From positions 1-5,747 of the forward strand of contig JAJYEK010000212.1 of assembly GCA_021785795.1 (NCBI GenBank): a stretch of 5,747 nt of DNA, in the 5' to 3' direction. The position numbers and the translations under genes were made by a program. The DNA comes from Pseudomonadota bacterium (GTDB lineage Bacteria > Pseudomonadota > Gammaproteobacteria > Acidiferrobacterales > UBA6901). Each line of letters begins with the position of its first letter. Positions within the stretch are counted from its first letter, which is position 1. Of the stretch, positions 1 to 5,333 are shown one piece after another. A model generated the notes under the pieces. It saw nothing but the letters and a program-made list of their open reading frames with translations, did not search any database and was not told the origin of the DNA.

Positions 1-1
1 C

Positions 2-139
2 AGCAAGGTCTTTGGCGATTGCACTTACATCAACGTCGGTGATGACCTCGGATTCGAGAACCTGCGGCGCGTGAAGATGAGCTATCGACCGGCCATGTTC
101 GGCGAGAAGATCATCCTGAGACGCCCCTTGTCCGAGTGA
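2..139 (+). CDS. C-terminal fragment of a DUF2156 / phosphatidylglycerol lysyltransferase-like protein (partial, 5' end outside window)
   Basis: An open frame enters from the left edge and gives 45 residues before TGA at 137-139. The fragment contains YINVGDDLGFENLRR followed by VKMSYRPAMFGEK. This matches my recollection of the C-terminal end of DUF2156 proteins, where an (N/E)xDLGxxxLRxxKxSYxP segment is followed by a short strand ending in K-hydrophobic residues. The family has a tandem GNAT-like fold related to the C-terminal domain of MprF, which moves aminoacyl groups from tRNA to lipids, but most DUF2156 members have no proven substrate. The active-site part lies outside the window, so no reaction should be assigned. 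Its stop codon overlaps the start of the next gene by one base, implying an operon and translational coupling. The family call rests on about 35 residues from memory, so confidence is moderate. Confidence 0.6.
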   Translation, partial: SKVFGDCTYINVGDDLGFENLRRVKMSYRPAMFGEKIILRRPLSE

Positions 140-687
140 TGTCTGCCAGGCCGGCGATACGTCGCGCCGGACCGGCCGATCTTGACCGGATCGTCGAGAT
201 CGAACGTGAATGCTTCGGCACCGTTGATGGCGCCTTCTCGCGTCGCCAGCTCAGACGCCTGCTCGCCAATCCCAACGCCTACTGGATGCTGGGTGCCGAC
301 GGGCTGGCGGTGGCCTGCTGGCTGACTGCCAGCAACGGCCGCGCCCGCTGGGCGCGGCTCTATTCTCTGGCCGTGCACCCCAAGCTGCGCGGTCAGGGCT
401 GGGGTGGACGGCTGCTGCGCGCCGGCCTGGCGTGGATGCGGGCACGGGACCTGTCGGTCTGCCGCGCGGAAGTAAACGCCCTCAATCATCCGGCACGCCG
501 GCTTTACGCACGCTTCGGATTCCAGGAAGTTGGCCGGCTTCCCGGCTACTACGGACCCGCCGTCGACGGGCTGCGCCTGGTTCTGCACCTGAGTACCGAA
601 AAATCTGCCGCAGCGGGCGACACCTCGGCCGGCAAGCGTTCGCAACGGCGCGGGCGCGGCTCATCGGGGCGCGTGCGCAACCCCTAG
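139..687 (+). CDS. GNAT family N-acetyltransferase (RimI-like)
   Basis: The 182-residue protein is a single GNAT domain plus a basic tail. Strand and helix 1 occupy residues 5-45. Motif A is residues 72-93 (ARLYSLAVHP, then the acetyl-CoA pyrophosphate loop R84-G-Q-G-W-G89). Motif B is residues 111-130, with N116 and A119 leading to Y123 in RRLYARFGF; this Tyr sits where RimI-type enzymes place their general acid. The domain closes with GYYGPAVDGLRLVLHL (residues 136-151). Wording such as LYSLAV and GYY..AVDGLR resembles the GNAT half of GNAT/peptidase-C39 proteins, but no peptidase half is present. Residues 152-182 are low-complexity and Arg/Ser/Gly-rich. The likely role is acetyl transfer from acetyl-CoA to an amine or protein N-terminus in the cytoplasm; the substrate is unknown. 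ATG at 139 overlaps the upstream TGA. A GTG at 136 would add one residue. Only a weak GAG lies upstream, so coupling probably drives initiation. Confidence 0.9.
   Translation: MSARPAIRRAGPADLDRIVEIERECFGTVDGAFSRRQLRRLLANPNAYWMLGADGLAVACWLTASNGRARWARLYSLAVHPKLRGQGWGGRLLRAGLAWMRARDLSVCRAEVNALNHPARRLYARFGFQEVGRLPGYYGPAVDGLRLVLHLSTEKSAAAGDTSAGKRSQRRGRGSSGRVRNP
684..687. other. Shared palindromic CTAG carrying the stop codons of two convergent genes
   Basis: The plus-strand GNAT gene ends in TAG at 685-687. The minus-strand oxidoreductase ends in TAG read from 686 to 684. Both stops lie in the single self-complementary tetramer CTAG, so the genes overlap by four bases tail to tail with no room for a separate terminator. 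I see no T-run after a hairpin on either side. Confidence 0.95.
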
Positions 688-1586
688 GAACCTCCGCTGA
701 GTCCGGCATCTTCGCGCACACCCAGTGCGAGCGCGGTCCAGTCCAGGTCGCCCCGGTTTCGGGCCAGTCCAGACAACAGCCGGTCATGCAGGAGACTCGC
801 AAGCGGCATGGGCACCCGGCTCTCGTTGGCAGTCTGCTGCACGAGATCGATGTCCTTCTTCCCCAGAGACAGCTTGAACCCGGCAGGCTCGTAGATTCCG
901 GAGGCGATAAGCCGGCCGTAGTTCTGGTAGATCGGGCCGCCGAACAGGGTTTCGCTCATCACGGTGGCAAAGCGCGCAGGGTCGACACCGTTCTTCGCAG
1001 CGAGCGCAAACGATTCCGCCATGGCCTCGAGGGCGGTGACGATCAGGAAATTGCCCGCGAGCTTGACCACGTTTGCAGACGCCGGGTTGTCCCCAAAATC
1101 ATAAACCTGCTGCCCCAGGACCTCGAGCAGGGGCTGCACCCGGGACCGGGCAGCCGGCGCACCGGCCACACAGATCCAGAGTTTCCTGGCGGCGGCCGCT
1201 TCCGGACGCCCGAACACCGGCGCCGCCACGTAGGCGCTGCCGCGGTCCGCGTGGTAGGCGGCGAGCCGCCGTGCCGTCGCCGGCGCCACCGTACTCATCG
1301 ACAGGTGTACGCCGCCCTCGCCCAGCGCTTCTCCGAAACCACCCATGCCCTGCACCACTTCCTCCAGGGCCTGATCATTGGCAATCATGGTCACGACGAT
1401 TCCGCCGGAGGCGACTGCTTCGACCGGCTTGGCCGCGGGCGTCACACCGGCGGCGCCAAGCTCCTGGACCCTCCCGGCACTGCGATTGTACGCACGCAGG
1501 CAATACCCCGCCGAGAGAAGATTGGCTGCCATGGGCTTGCCCATCTGCCCGAGGCCGATAAAACCGATCGTCTGGTCTTTGTCCAT
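684..1586 (-). CDS. NAD(P)-dependent oxidoreductase, 3-hydroxyisobutyrate dehydrogenase (beta-HAD) family
   Basis: The 300-residue protein has the standard length and two-domain layout of the family. The N-terminal Rossmann domain opens with IGFIGLGQMGKPMAANL, the dinucleotide motif G11-L-G-Q-M-G16. N34-R35 after the second strand is a pattern often associated with NADP(H). The substrate-contact loop is MSTVAP (97-102). The helical C-terminal domain carries the catalytic lysine K175 in NVVKLAGNF, with N179 one turn later, and KKDIDLV (243-249) near the active site. In place of the usual DAPVSGG loop it reads AAPVFGRPEAAAARKL (121-136), which marks a distinct subfamily annotated only as NAD(P)-dependent oxidoreductase. 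Catalytic residues are intact, so it is probably active, reducing or oxidising a small hydroxy acid, aldehyde acid or similar compound; the exact substrate cannot be read. ATG at 1586 is preceded by GGAG (complement of 1597-1600) at 10 nt spacing. It converges with the GNAT gene, sharing the stop region. Confidence 0.93.
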   Translation of the reverse strand: MDKDQTIGFIGLGQMGKPMAANLLSAGYCLRAYNRSAGRVQELGAAGVTPAAKPVEAVASGGIVVTMIANDQALEEVVQGMGGFGEALGEGGVHLSMSTVAPATARRLAAYHADRGSAYVAAPVFGRPEAAAARKLWICVAGAPAARSRVQPLLEVLGQQVYDFGDNPASANVVKLAGNFLIVTALEAMAESFALAAKNGVDPARFATVMSETLFGGPIYQNYGRLIASGIYEPAGFKLSLGKKDIDLVQQTANESRVPMPLASLLHDRLLSGLARNRGDLDWTALALGVREDAGLSGGS

Positions 1587-1897
1587 ACCGTGGTTTCTCC
1601 ATTGTTCGGATTGAGAAAGACGTCACCGCATGCCGGATGCCACCGGACTGACGCAATACACCCCGGACCGCCTTCCGCCCCAGATGGGTCGCGCACGGCG
1701 ACGTGAATTCTGCTCTCCACGACCGGCGCACCCGCTCAGTGATGCGGCAGCACGGCGCACAGCAGGCAAACCCCAGGCAACGACAGCCCGGACAGACTCC
1801 CGTGTCCCGCGACATTGCAGAAACTTACGACGTTACCGGCACCCATGCAAATCCTCGCCGTACTGCTACGTCGCGATTCCATTCCGCCCGAGGAAGA
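1587..1897. other. Intergenic stretch without a convincing gene
   Basis: This stretch lies upstream of the minus-strand oxidoreductase and of the plus-strand hydrolase promoter, so it must hold the oxidoreductase promoter. I could not identify a good -35/-10 pair for it. Open frames here on both strands translate to Arg/Cys/Pro-rich strings with no family resemblance. A small inverted repeat, GCAT-gccgg-ATGC, lies at 1628-1640. Nothing else is supported. Confidence 0.5.
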
Positions 1898-1927
1898 TTG
1901 AACTTTATCCAGTGGCGTGCGTATGAT
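1898..1927 (+). promoter_or_regulatory. Candidate sigma70 promoter for the alpha/beta hydrolase
   Basis: TTGAAC (1898-1903) matches the first four bases of the -35 consensus. TATGAT (1922-1927) matches five of six -10 bases. The spacer is 18 bp. The predicted start site is near 1934, giving a leader of about 124 nt before the ATG at 2058. It stands in a locally AT-richer stretch (1896-1910) within GC-rich surroundings. It is predicted from sequence only. Confidence 0.5.
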
Positions 1928-1965
1928 GCCGACGCCGGCTTCCGGCCCGTCACCGCAATCGGTAG

Positions 1966-1982
1966 CCCTGCAGGCTGCAGGG
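1966..1982. repeat. Perfect 17-base palindrome in the hydrolase leader (operator or attenuator candidate)
   Basis: CCCTGCAG-G-CTGCAGGG is an exact inverted repeat of two 8-base arms around one central base. It lies about 40 bp after the predicted -10 box and 75 bp before the ATG of the hydrolase. As DNA it has the shape of a dimeric repressor site positioned to block elongation. As RNA it would fold into a six-pair GC-rich stem with a five-base loop, followed after about five bases by TTTTT (1988-1992), which is terminator-like. The sequence does not decide between these. Confidence 0.55.
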
Positions 1983-2057
1983 TGAGATTTTTCCGCGCTT
2001 CGCGCTGTGACGGCCGGTTTCCCCAAACACCAGACTGCAAAGCACCAGAGCAAGGCC

Positions 2058-2669
2058 ATGCCCGCACCAACCAAGCTGATGTTTCTTCCCGGAGCCCTTG
2101 GCAACCCGGACTTCTGGAAGCCGGTTTCCGACCTGCTTGTTCATTCAGCCTCCCGGACCCTGCTTGGCTGGCCTGGTTTTGGCTCGACGCCGATCGATCC
2201 GCTTGTCAACGGAATCGATGATCTGGTTGCCAAGGTGGTTTCCGGAATTGATCAGCCCACGGCCGTTATTGCCCAGTCAATGGGAGGCGTGATCGCCATG
2301 CAGGCTGCGCTTGAGCGCCCCGGCCTCGTCACGCACCTGGTGCTTGCGGCCACATCGGGCGGGGTCGACGTTTCCGATCTGCGTGCCGAAGACTGGCGCC
2401 CCGCGTTCCTCAGGGCCAACCCGTCGATTCCCCGCTGGTTCGTGGACTATAAATCCGACATTTCCGCCAGCCTCGCATCTATTCATGCGCCGGTCCTGCT
2501 TCTGTGGGGAGATGCCGATCCGATAAGCCCTGTTGCAGTTGGCTTGCGCCTGCACAAGCTGCTGCCCCGCGCACACCTGCACGTCCTTGCCGGAGGCGCG
2601 CATGATTTCGCCAATGTGCTCGCGCCCAGCGTTGCACGACTGATTGCTGAACATCTCCGCGCAGCCTAG
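2058..2669 (+). CDS. Alpha/beta fold hydrolase (BioH/MenH-like serine hydrolase, compact)
   Basis: The 203-residue protein has a complete alpha/beta hydrolase core. The first strand and oxyanion-hole loop read LMFLPGALGNPDFW (7-20), with PG replacing the common HG. GWPGFGST (37-44) is the second loop. The nucleophile elbow is AQSMGG with Ser74. LLLWGDADPISPV (147-159) places the catalytic acid at Asp154, and GGAHDFA (179-185) supplies His182. The triad is therefore intact. At 203 residues it is shorter than the usual 250-290, because the cap between strands 6 and 7 is reduced to about 45 residues (roughly 100-145). There is no signal peptide, so it is probably a cytoplasmic esterase or C-C hydrolase; the substrate cannot be inferred. 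I chose ATG at 2058 because the fold begins at once. It has a weak AGAG 7 nt upstream. A GTG at 2007 would add 17 residues with no family character. It appears monocistronic, with its own candidate promoter. Confidence 0.9.
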   Translation: MPAPTKLMFLPGALGNPDFWKPVSDLLVHSASRTLLGWPGFGSTPIDPLVNGIDDLVAKVVSGIDQPTAVIAQSMGGVIAMQAALERPGLVTHLVLAATSGGVDVSDLRAEDWRPAFLRANPSIPRWFVDYKSDISASLASIHAPVLLLWGDADPISPVAVGLRLHKLLPRAHLHVLAGGAHDFANVLAPSVARLIAEHLRAA

Positions 2670-2714
2670 CCCATCGTCACAACGGGCCGCTCTTGGCGGG
2701 GGCTGGACTGAATT

Positions 2715-2741
2715 GCGTGAAAATAAAAATGCACCTCACGC
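2715..2741. repeat. Inverted repeat GCGTGA/TCACGC around an A-rich loop
   Basis: GCGTGA (2715-2720) and TCACGC (2736-2741) are exact complements. The 15-base loop is A-rich (AAATAAAAATGCACC). It begins 46 bp after the hydrolase stop. Its core resembles the motif at 3969-3992. Confidence 0.6.
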
Positions 2742-2748
2742 CCTTATC

Positions 2749-2791
2749 GGTCATGGAAGTCCGTGATTGCCCGACTTCCGCAAACCTGACC
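2749..2791. repeat. Nested inverted repeat (GGTCA / GGAAGTC ... GACTTCC / TGACC)
   Basis: The inner arms GGAAGTC (2755-2761) and GACTTCC (2773-2779) are perfect seven-base complements around an 11-base loop. The outer arms GGTCA (2749-2753) and TGACC (2787-2791) also pair, leaving an internal loop of one base on one side and seven on the other. A transcript of either strand could fold into a two-helix hairpin. Confidence 0.6.
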
Positions 2792-2820
2792 CGTCGCTGA
2801 TGTCTGGGGGGATTGCTGAC

Positions 2821-2853
2821 CTGAGTTTCACCGAAGTGGCGGATGGGCCTCAG
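2821..2853. repeat. Inverted repeat CTGAG/CTCAG
   Basis: CTGAG (2821-2825) and CTCAG (2849-2853) are complementary five-base arms separated by 23 bases, with a small inner CAC-CGAA-GTG pairing. It is weak alone, but it belongs to a run of such elements. Confidence 0.4.
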
Positions 2854-2865
2854 AAAACGCCGGCA

Positions 2866-2888
2866 CAGGCGTGATGACCGTGCGCCTG
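2866..2888. repeat. Inverted repeat CAGGCG/CGCCTG
   Basis: CAGGCG (2866-2871) and CGCCTG (2883-2888) are perfect six-base GC-rich arms with an 11-base loop. Read on the minus strand it lies about 90 bp past the CBS stop codon. The competing stem CGCC-TGTGCC-GGCG next to it leads into TTTTC. Confidence 0.5.
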
Positions 2889-2978
2889 CGGCTACCTAAC
2901 CGGGCAACCGCATTTGCGCTGTCGCGCACGCAACGGCTGACTTACCGGCCAGGCAACGGAGCGCGATACCGCCCGCAC

Positions 2979-3572
2979 CTAACCGATCTTTTCTACTATC
3001 TCGGCAAACGAATGGGCTGGTATGGGGCTTTGCGCTACGTTTTTGAACAGCAGCTTGCTGATGCGGCTGGTTGAGAACATGCCTATCACTCGATGCGTTT
3101 GAGAGGCTGGATCGACCTGCGCGACGAGCGCGTGCTGGCGCGCAAGGCTGCGCAGAGTCGCGACAATATCACCGACCATGGCCGCTTGCACACGCGCCGC
3201 GTCCAGGACCTGGATATCTGCCTGCGGGGTCATGATTGAGGCGACCGTGATTTTGGAACGCGGCAGGCGTGTCTGCCGGGTGACCTTGATCGGTCGTTCC
3301 CCCATGATGTCGGTGGCGGTAATGATTCCCATGATCTCGTCGATGTCGTTCATGACAAACAGAAGCCGCACGCCCGCGGTTTTCATCTGCCCAAGCGCCG
3401 TGGCAATCGGAGTCTGTGGAGTCGTGGTAACGGGCGTGACGAAGGCGAAATCGGTCATGACCGAGGTCGCCGGACTATCGACATGAACCAGCCTGATTCC
3501 TCCGGTCGTGGAACTGAAGTTCGACTTCGGTTTCAGCGGAATGGACGGAAGGCCCGTGAACGTATCGAACAT
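2979..3572 (-). CDS. Two-CBS-domain (Bateman module) protein
   Basis: The 197-residue protein has no catalytic domain. CBS1 is about residues 36-98: VMTDFAFVTPVTTTP, then the MKTAGVRLLFVMND core and GIITATDIMGE, with T87-D88 in the adenosyl-ligand position. CBS2 is about 109-178: VASIMTP, then VGDIVATLRSLARQHALVAQ and GMFSTSRISKLL, where Arg170 replaces the usual Asp, so one nucleotide site may be degenerate. The N-terminal 30 residues and the SFAEI tail match a short stand-alone CBS family I know from Gammaproteobacteria, generally annotated only as CBS domain-containing protein. Such modules bind AMP, ATP or related ligands and regulate partner proteins; no partner is evident here. ATG at 3572 is preceded by a near-perfect AAGGAGG at 6 nt, the strongest ribosome binding site in the window, which fixes the start. 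It is probably monocistronic, converging on the hydrolase. Confidence 0.92.
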   Translation of the reverse strand: MFDTFTGLPSIPLKPKSNFSSTTGGIRLVHVDSPATSVMTDFAFVTPVTTTPQTPIATALGQMKTAGVRLLFVMNDIDEIMGIITATDIMGERPIKVTRQTRLPRSKITVASIMTPQADIQVLDAARVQAAMVGDIVATLRSLARQHALVAQVDPASQTHRVIGMFSTSRISKLLFKNVAQSPIPAHSFAEIVEKIG

Positions 3573-3578
3573 CGTGTG

Positions 3579-3585
3579 CCTCCTT
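3579..3585 (-). promoter_or_regulatory. Strong Shine-Dalgarno site of the CBS gene
   Basis: The minus strand reads AAGGAGG six bases before ATG. It is complementary to the end of 16S rRNA over seven bases, which settles the start codon and suggests efficient translation. The other genes here have much weaker sites. Confidence 0.85.
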
Positions 3586-3773
3586 CAGGCATTTATCGGG
3601 ACGTCTGGCGTGTTCATCCGGGATACATGCCGACGACATGGCGAGAAAGCCGGTAGCTGTTGTTCATGCCCGAGGTAAAGCAATCGCCATGCCAATACGG
3701 AATCCAGCGCCGAAGCCCGCGCCGGACCGCAATTTTTGGTGTGATTGAGTGGCTGGGTACAGTGCAATGAACC

Positions 3774-3805
3774 GCATCGGTGGTGTCCGACGCATCGGCG
3801 TGGTG
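3774..3805. repeat. Short near-direct repeat GCATCGG(cg)TGGTG
   Basis: GCATCGGTGGTG (3774-3785) recurs as GCATCGGCGTGGTG (3792-3805), with two extra bases in the second copy and six bases between copies. It overlaps a GTCCG/CGGAC inverted repeat (3785-3789 and 3809-3813). It may be a regulator site or chance. Confidence 0.4.
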
Positions 3806-3829
3806 CAGCGGACCTCATGACCGCACTAT

Positions 3830-3855
3830 TGCATGGCACATGCATTCCCGAATGC
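3830..3855. repeat. Two overlapping, mutually exclusive hairpins
   Basis: TGCAT-ggcac-ATGCA (3830-3844) and GCATT-cccg-AATGC (3842-3855) are both perfect five-base inverted repeats and share the bases at 3842-3844, so a transcript could form only one at a time. They lie about 260-280 bp upstream of the CBS start. Confidence 0.4.
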
Positions 3856-3968
3856 CTCCGGCGTCTATCCCGTCCCGGGAACGGATGTTGCCGCTCGATA
3901 TTCATTCAATCCTGACCCGGGCGTGAAGCAAACCCGTGGCCCGGATCCGCACTGCCACTCCGCCGACC

Positions 3969-3992
3969 GCGTGCAAAATAAAAAACGCATCC
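3969..3992. repeat. A-rich motif with GCGT/ACGC arms, second copy of the 2715 motif
   Basis: The plus strand reads GCGTGCAAAATAAAAAACGC and then ATCC. The arms GCGT (3969-3972) and ACGC (3985-3988) are complementary. Aligned with 2715-2735, both read GCGTG, then AAAATAAAAA, then a GCA with CC close behind, in the same orientation. Read on the minus strand the T-run lies about 120 bp past the MFS stop codon, but the only stem before it (CGCA/TGCG) is too weak to call a terminator. Confidence 0.45.
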
Positions 3993-4106
3993 ACTGATTC
4001 AAGAACTGCGGTCCAGTCGCCCGCCTCCGGATCCAGGCCGGAACGCCGGGAACCGGGTCGAATGCGCCCATTTTCGGAAACGCAGGGCGAGGCTTTCCGG
4101 AGCCGA

Positions 4107-5333
4107 TCACTGCGGTGGAGCAGCCCGAGTGTCAGGACCACGACGCCGGTCAGGCCTCAGGATAAGAATCGCTACGATTGCGGCCAGCGCAAGAAACGCA
4201 GCCAAAAGGAAGGCGCCGACCGGATGCATAGTCCACAGTGCTCCGGCAATCAGCGATGCAGGAACGTAAATGATCCCGGTGAGAAAATTGTAGACACCGA
4301 TCGCGGATGCCCGTCGATCCGTCTCGATGTCCGCAATGAACGCCTTGCTCTGTGCTTCGTCGATTGAATAGAACACGCCGTAGACGACGAACAGGACAAT
4401 GACCTCCCATTTTGTGGTCGCGAATGCAAAACCAGCGCTCATCAGAAAATAGACCAGGTACCCCAGAACGATGATTCGCACCCTGCCGAAGCGGTCGCCA
4501 AGTTTTCCGACCACCGGCGCAGAAACGACCAGCGCCGCGTTGAACAGTGCGAAAAGCAGTGCAATATCATCGACAGCAAAGCCCACGCCATGCGCACGCA
4601 ACAGCAGAAAACCGAAGCTGAAATAGCCCAGAGAGAAAATGCCTGCTGCCACCAGATAGCGCTTGAACTCCGGACTCAATATTTTCCATGTCCTGAACAT
4701 ATTCTCGCGCTTGTGCTGAACCCCTGGCTTTTCCTTTATGAAACTCAGCAGAGCAACGCTGAGCACTGCCGGAAAGAGCGCAACCCAGAACAGTGTCCGG
4801 AATGTGGAGGCCCGATTTCCTAGCCACCAGAGCAGGCCGTACGCGAAAAGCGGTCCGAAAATGGCCCCGGACTTATCGAGAGCCTTGTGCACACCGAACG
4901 AGTACCCTCTTATGTCTTTGTCGGAGACCGCCGACAGCCAGGCGTCACGCGGCGCACTCCGGAAGCTTTTGCCCAGACGCTCGATAATCCGAAATGCACC
5001 AAGGCCAACAACCGAGCTGGTCAACAGAAGAATGATCTTGGCAAGAGTGGAAAAGCCGTACCCCGCCATGGCGAAGACCTTGCGCTTCCCGGTCCGATCT
5101 GACAACCAGCCAGCGAGGTAGTCCAGCGAAGATGCGGAAAAATCGGACAAGCCCTCGACCACCCCCAGCAACGCAGCCGATGCGCCTGCAATCGTCGTAA
5201 AAAATATTGCGAAGACCGAAAAAATCATCTCGGAACTGAGATCGGTCATAAAGCTCACAAGACCCAGTTTGAGGACGTCCGGATGAACGCTGAAGTTCCT
5301 GTCAGCGGAATCAGGTGGTATCTGCTCCTGCAT
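4107..5333 (-). CDS. Major facilitator superfamily transporter (12 predicted transmembrane helices)
   Basis: From ATG at 5333 the protein is 408 residues, typical for MFS. Hydrophobic segments fall at about 20-46, 54-77, 86-104, 106-122, 145-169, 180-199, then a charged 25-residue central loop, then 226-247, 257-279, 287-305, 311-327, 345-367 and 371-392: two bundles of six. The MFS loop 2-3 signature is GWLSDRTGKRK (75-85), and its repeat between helices 8 and 9 is GKLGDRFGRVR (276-286). SFMTDLSSEMI in helix 1, RLGKSFRSAPRDAW (119-132) and FYSIDEAQSKAF are typical of a subfamily known only as MFS transporter. It is a proton-coupled inner-membrane carrier by family, probably an exporter, with substrate unknown. 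A TTG at 5396 would add 21 polar residues but has no ribosome site; ATG 5333 has CAGG five bases upstream and is preferred. The tail is basic and cytoplasmic. Confidence 0.92.
   Translation of the reverse strand: MQEQIPPDSADRNFSVHPDVLKLGLVSFMTDLSSEMIFSVFAIFFTTIAGASAALLGVVEGLSDFSASSLDYLAGWLSDRTGKRKVFAMAGYGFSTLAKIILLLTSSVVGLGAFRIIERLGKSFRSAPRDAWLSAVSDKDIRGYSFGVHKALDKSGAIFGPLFAYGLLWWLGNRASTFRTLFWVALFPAVLSVALLSFIKEKPGVQHKRENMFRTWKILSPEFKRYLVAAGIFSLGYFSFGFLLLRAHGVGFAVDDIALLFALFNAALVVSAPVVGKLGDRFGRVRIIVLGYLVYFLMSAGFAFATTKWEVIVLFVVYGVFYSIDEAQSKAFIADIETDRRASAIGVYNFLTGIIYVPASLIAGALWTMHPVGAFLLAAFLALAAIVAILILRPDRRRGPDTRAAPPQ

Larger units (their letters stand above)
2670..2978. other. 309-bp non-coding region between convergent genes, rich in inverted repeats
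   Basis: The hydrolase (+) and CBS gene (-) both end into this region. It has no persuasive ORF and no tRNA. It contains four inverted repeats in succession: 2715-2741, 2749-2791 (nested), 2821-2853 and 2866-2888. None has a clean T-run directly after it, so an intrinsic terminator is not clear. On the minus strand, CGCC-TGTGCC-GGCG followed by TTTTC (complement of 2854-2871) is the nearest thing to a weak terminator for the CBS gene. The region may serve as bidirectional termination structure, an RNA element or the remains of a repeat. Confidence 0.55.
3586..4106. other. About 520 bp without a convincing gene between the CBS and MFS genes
   Basis: Both flanking genes are on the minus strand, so this holds the end of the MFS unit and the promoter of the CBS gene. 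Open frames of 79-143 codons exist on both strands, but they are Arg/Pro/His-rich, show no family pattern and lack ribosome binding sites. Visible structure comprises a near-direct repeat at 3774-3805, two overlapping hairpins at 3830-3855, and an A-rich motif at 3969-3992. I cannot identify a clear CBS promoter or MFS terminator. A decayed gene cannot be excluded. Confidence 0.5.

Noticed and set aside
432..1706. A 424-codon open frame on the plus strand
   Set aside because: It runs antisense to the well-supported oxidoreductase, and its product is Arg/His/Gly-rich without any domain. It is the usual mirror frame of a GC-rich gene.
1736..2104. A 122-codon minus-strand frame with a hydrophobic N-terminus
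   Set aside because: It covers the hydrolase promoter and 5' end in antisense, and the Cys/Arg-rich remainder resembles no protein family.
2800..2860. Possible insertion-sequence end (TGACCTGAGTTTCACCGAAG segment)
   Set aside because: The wording vaguely recalls IS21-type ends, but there is no transposase, no second end and no target duplication in the window, so I cannot support it.
2871..3074. A 67-codon plus-strand frame
   Set aside because: Its second half is antisense to the CBS gene's C-terminus and its first half lies in inverted-repeat DNA; no ribosome site precedes it.
3585..3905. A 106-codon minus-strand frame directly upstream of the CBS gene
   Set aside because: Its composition (Arg, His, Cys, Pro) and lack of any recognisable motif or Shine-Dalgarno site argue against coding. 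It ends inside the CBS ribosome binding site.
3902..4141. A 79-codon minus-strand frame overlapping the MFS 3' end
   Set aside because: A short stretch looks fairly protein-like, but there is no family match, no start signal, and part overlaps the MFS gene in another frame.
3936..4367. A 143-codon plus-strand frame crossing the end of the MFS gene
   Set aside because: Over half lies antisense to the MFS coding region; the product is low-complexity, very rich in Arg/Ser/Pro, and has no ribosome site.
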